Shown one piece after another: positions 63,840 through 64,000 of a DNA stretch of 64,000 nt. The position numbers and the translations under genes were made by a program. Location: contig CAXXTQ010000001.1 of assembly GCA_963665005.2 (NCBI GenBank), positions 682,001 through 746,000 on the forward strand, read 5' to 3'. The notes below the pieces were generated by a model. It did no database searches and was not told the origin of the DNA. It saw only the letters and a list, made by a program, of their open reading frames with translations. Numbering within the stretch: position 1 is the stretch's first letter; the number at the start of each line of letters is the position of its first letter. Source of the stretch: G963665005 sp963665005. Its GTDB lineage: Bacteria; Bacillota; Clostridia; Christensenellales; SZUA-584.

Positions 63840-64000
63840 ATGAATAAGGTATCCGTTACGGACGTGACGGAAGGGGTACCGGATCCCGTCTATAAAGAAG
63901 CTGAGCCGGTTGAATGTACAACGATATATGTTTATATTGCATCTGAAAGCTATAAAGATGCTGCAAGTAGGTATGGTTTTACCGAAGAACAGAATGAAAT
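63840..64000 (+). CDS. Unknown protein, 5' part only
   Basis: Open from ATG 63840 to the window edge (53 codons; SVTDVTEGVPDPVYKEAEP). No ribosome binding site is obvious and no family is recognised. An overlapping short frame just upstream (IEEKKQVLKDLYWE) suggests the region could be a gene relic. Confidence 0.35.
   Translation, partial: MNKVSVTDVTEGVPDPVYKEAEPVECTTIYVYIASESYKDAASRYGFTEEQNE

Noticed and set aside
1..64000. CRISPR array
   Set aside because: No set of three or more regularly spaced direct repeats with unique spacers; the repeats found are tandem, coding or paired operators.

Overview
The window comes from an obligately anaerobic, moderately AT-rich Firmicute, most likely class Clostridia. 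The evidence is the oxygen-sensitive class III ribonucleotide reductase, a 2-hydroxyacyl-CoA dehydratase-type activase, strong AGGAGG ribosome binding sites, TTGACA/TATAAT promoters, NrdR, Fur and DtxR-like boxes, two c-di-GMP-I riboswitch candidates and clostridial-type conjugative element genes. Genus cannot be told from the sequence.

Layout. (1) 0-7.5 kb: an ECF-like sigma factor, a convergent ArsR / broken HMA / CadA-type metal efflux operon, NrdD with a C-terminal thioredoxin-like domain behind tandem NrdR boxes, and a serpin lipoprotein. (2) 7.6-13.2 kb: an AraC regulator diverging from a decaying micronutrient uptake operon (two MptD-type ECF S components, ABC exporter-fold proteins, half of an EcfA ATPase) with DtxR-like boxes on both sides of the intergenic region. 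(3) 13.3-24.0 kb: a metal- and redox-regulated island. Two Fur genes and two Crp/Fnr genes flank an SsuABC/NMT1-like importer; downstream are a 1330-residue double-ASKHA activase fused to a double-cubane-type reductase, a methyltransferase with a His-rich N-terminus, and a DtxR-family repressor. The two Crp genes share a palindromic operator, and a near-consensus Fur box precedes the second fur. This is the best candidate for an undescribed system. (4) 24.0-31.3 kb: the left part of a decayed integrative conjugative element (MobC, relaxase, PcfB/LtrC-like, VirD4), interrupted by a serine-recombinase transposon with TnpV. (5) 31.6-46.8 kb: an IclR-controlled catabolic cluster (DapA-like aldolase, Liv-type ABC importer, PPC/DUF296 protein, split transketolase, four-gene acetoin/pyruvate-dehydrogenase-type complex, PfkB kinase). 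(6) 46.9-48.6 kb: an orphan c-di-GMP riboswitch with terminator, then an IS3-family insertion sequence with a duplicated right end. (7) 48.7-59.8 kb: a ROK-controlled sugar cluster (TIM-barrel isomerase, Rbs-type importer, RhaM-like mutarotase, cyclase-family protein, NagA-like, NagB-like, FGGY kinase), followed by a uroporphyrinogen-decarboxylase-like remnant. (8) 60.6-63.7 kb: the right end of a Tn916/Tn1549-type element (sigma-like protein, HTH, possible structured RNA, excisionase, integrase with a nonsense codon), ending at a tRNA-Arg(CCT).

Reading together: regions 4 and 8 look like the two ends of one ICE backbone, which would make the sugar clusters (5 and 7) its cargo. This is inference, because no matching att repeat was seen on the left. 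Several genes carry a single frameshift or a single nonsense codon. Many lie in mobile DNA and look like real decay, but some indels fall in short homopolymers and could be sequence errors.
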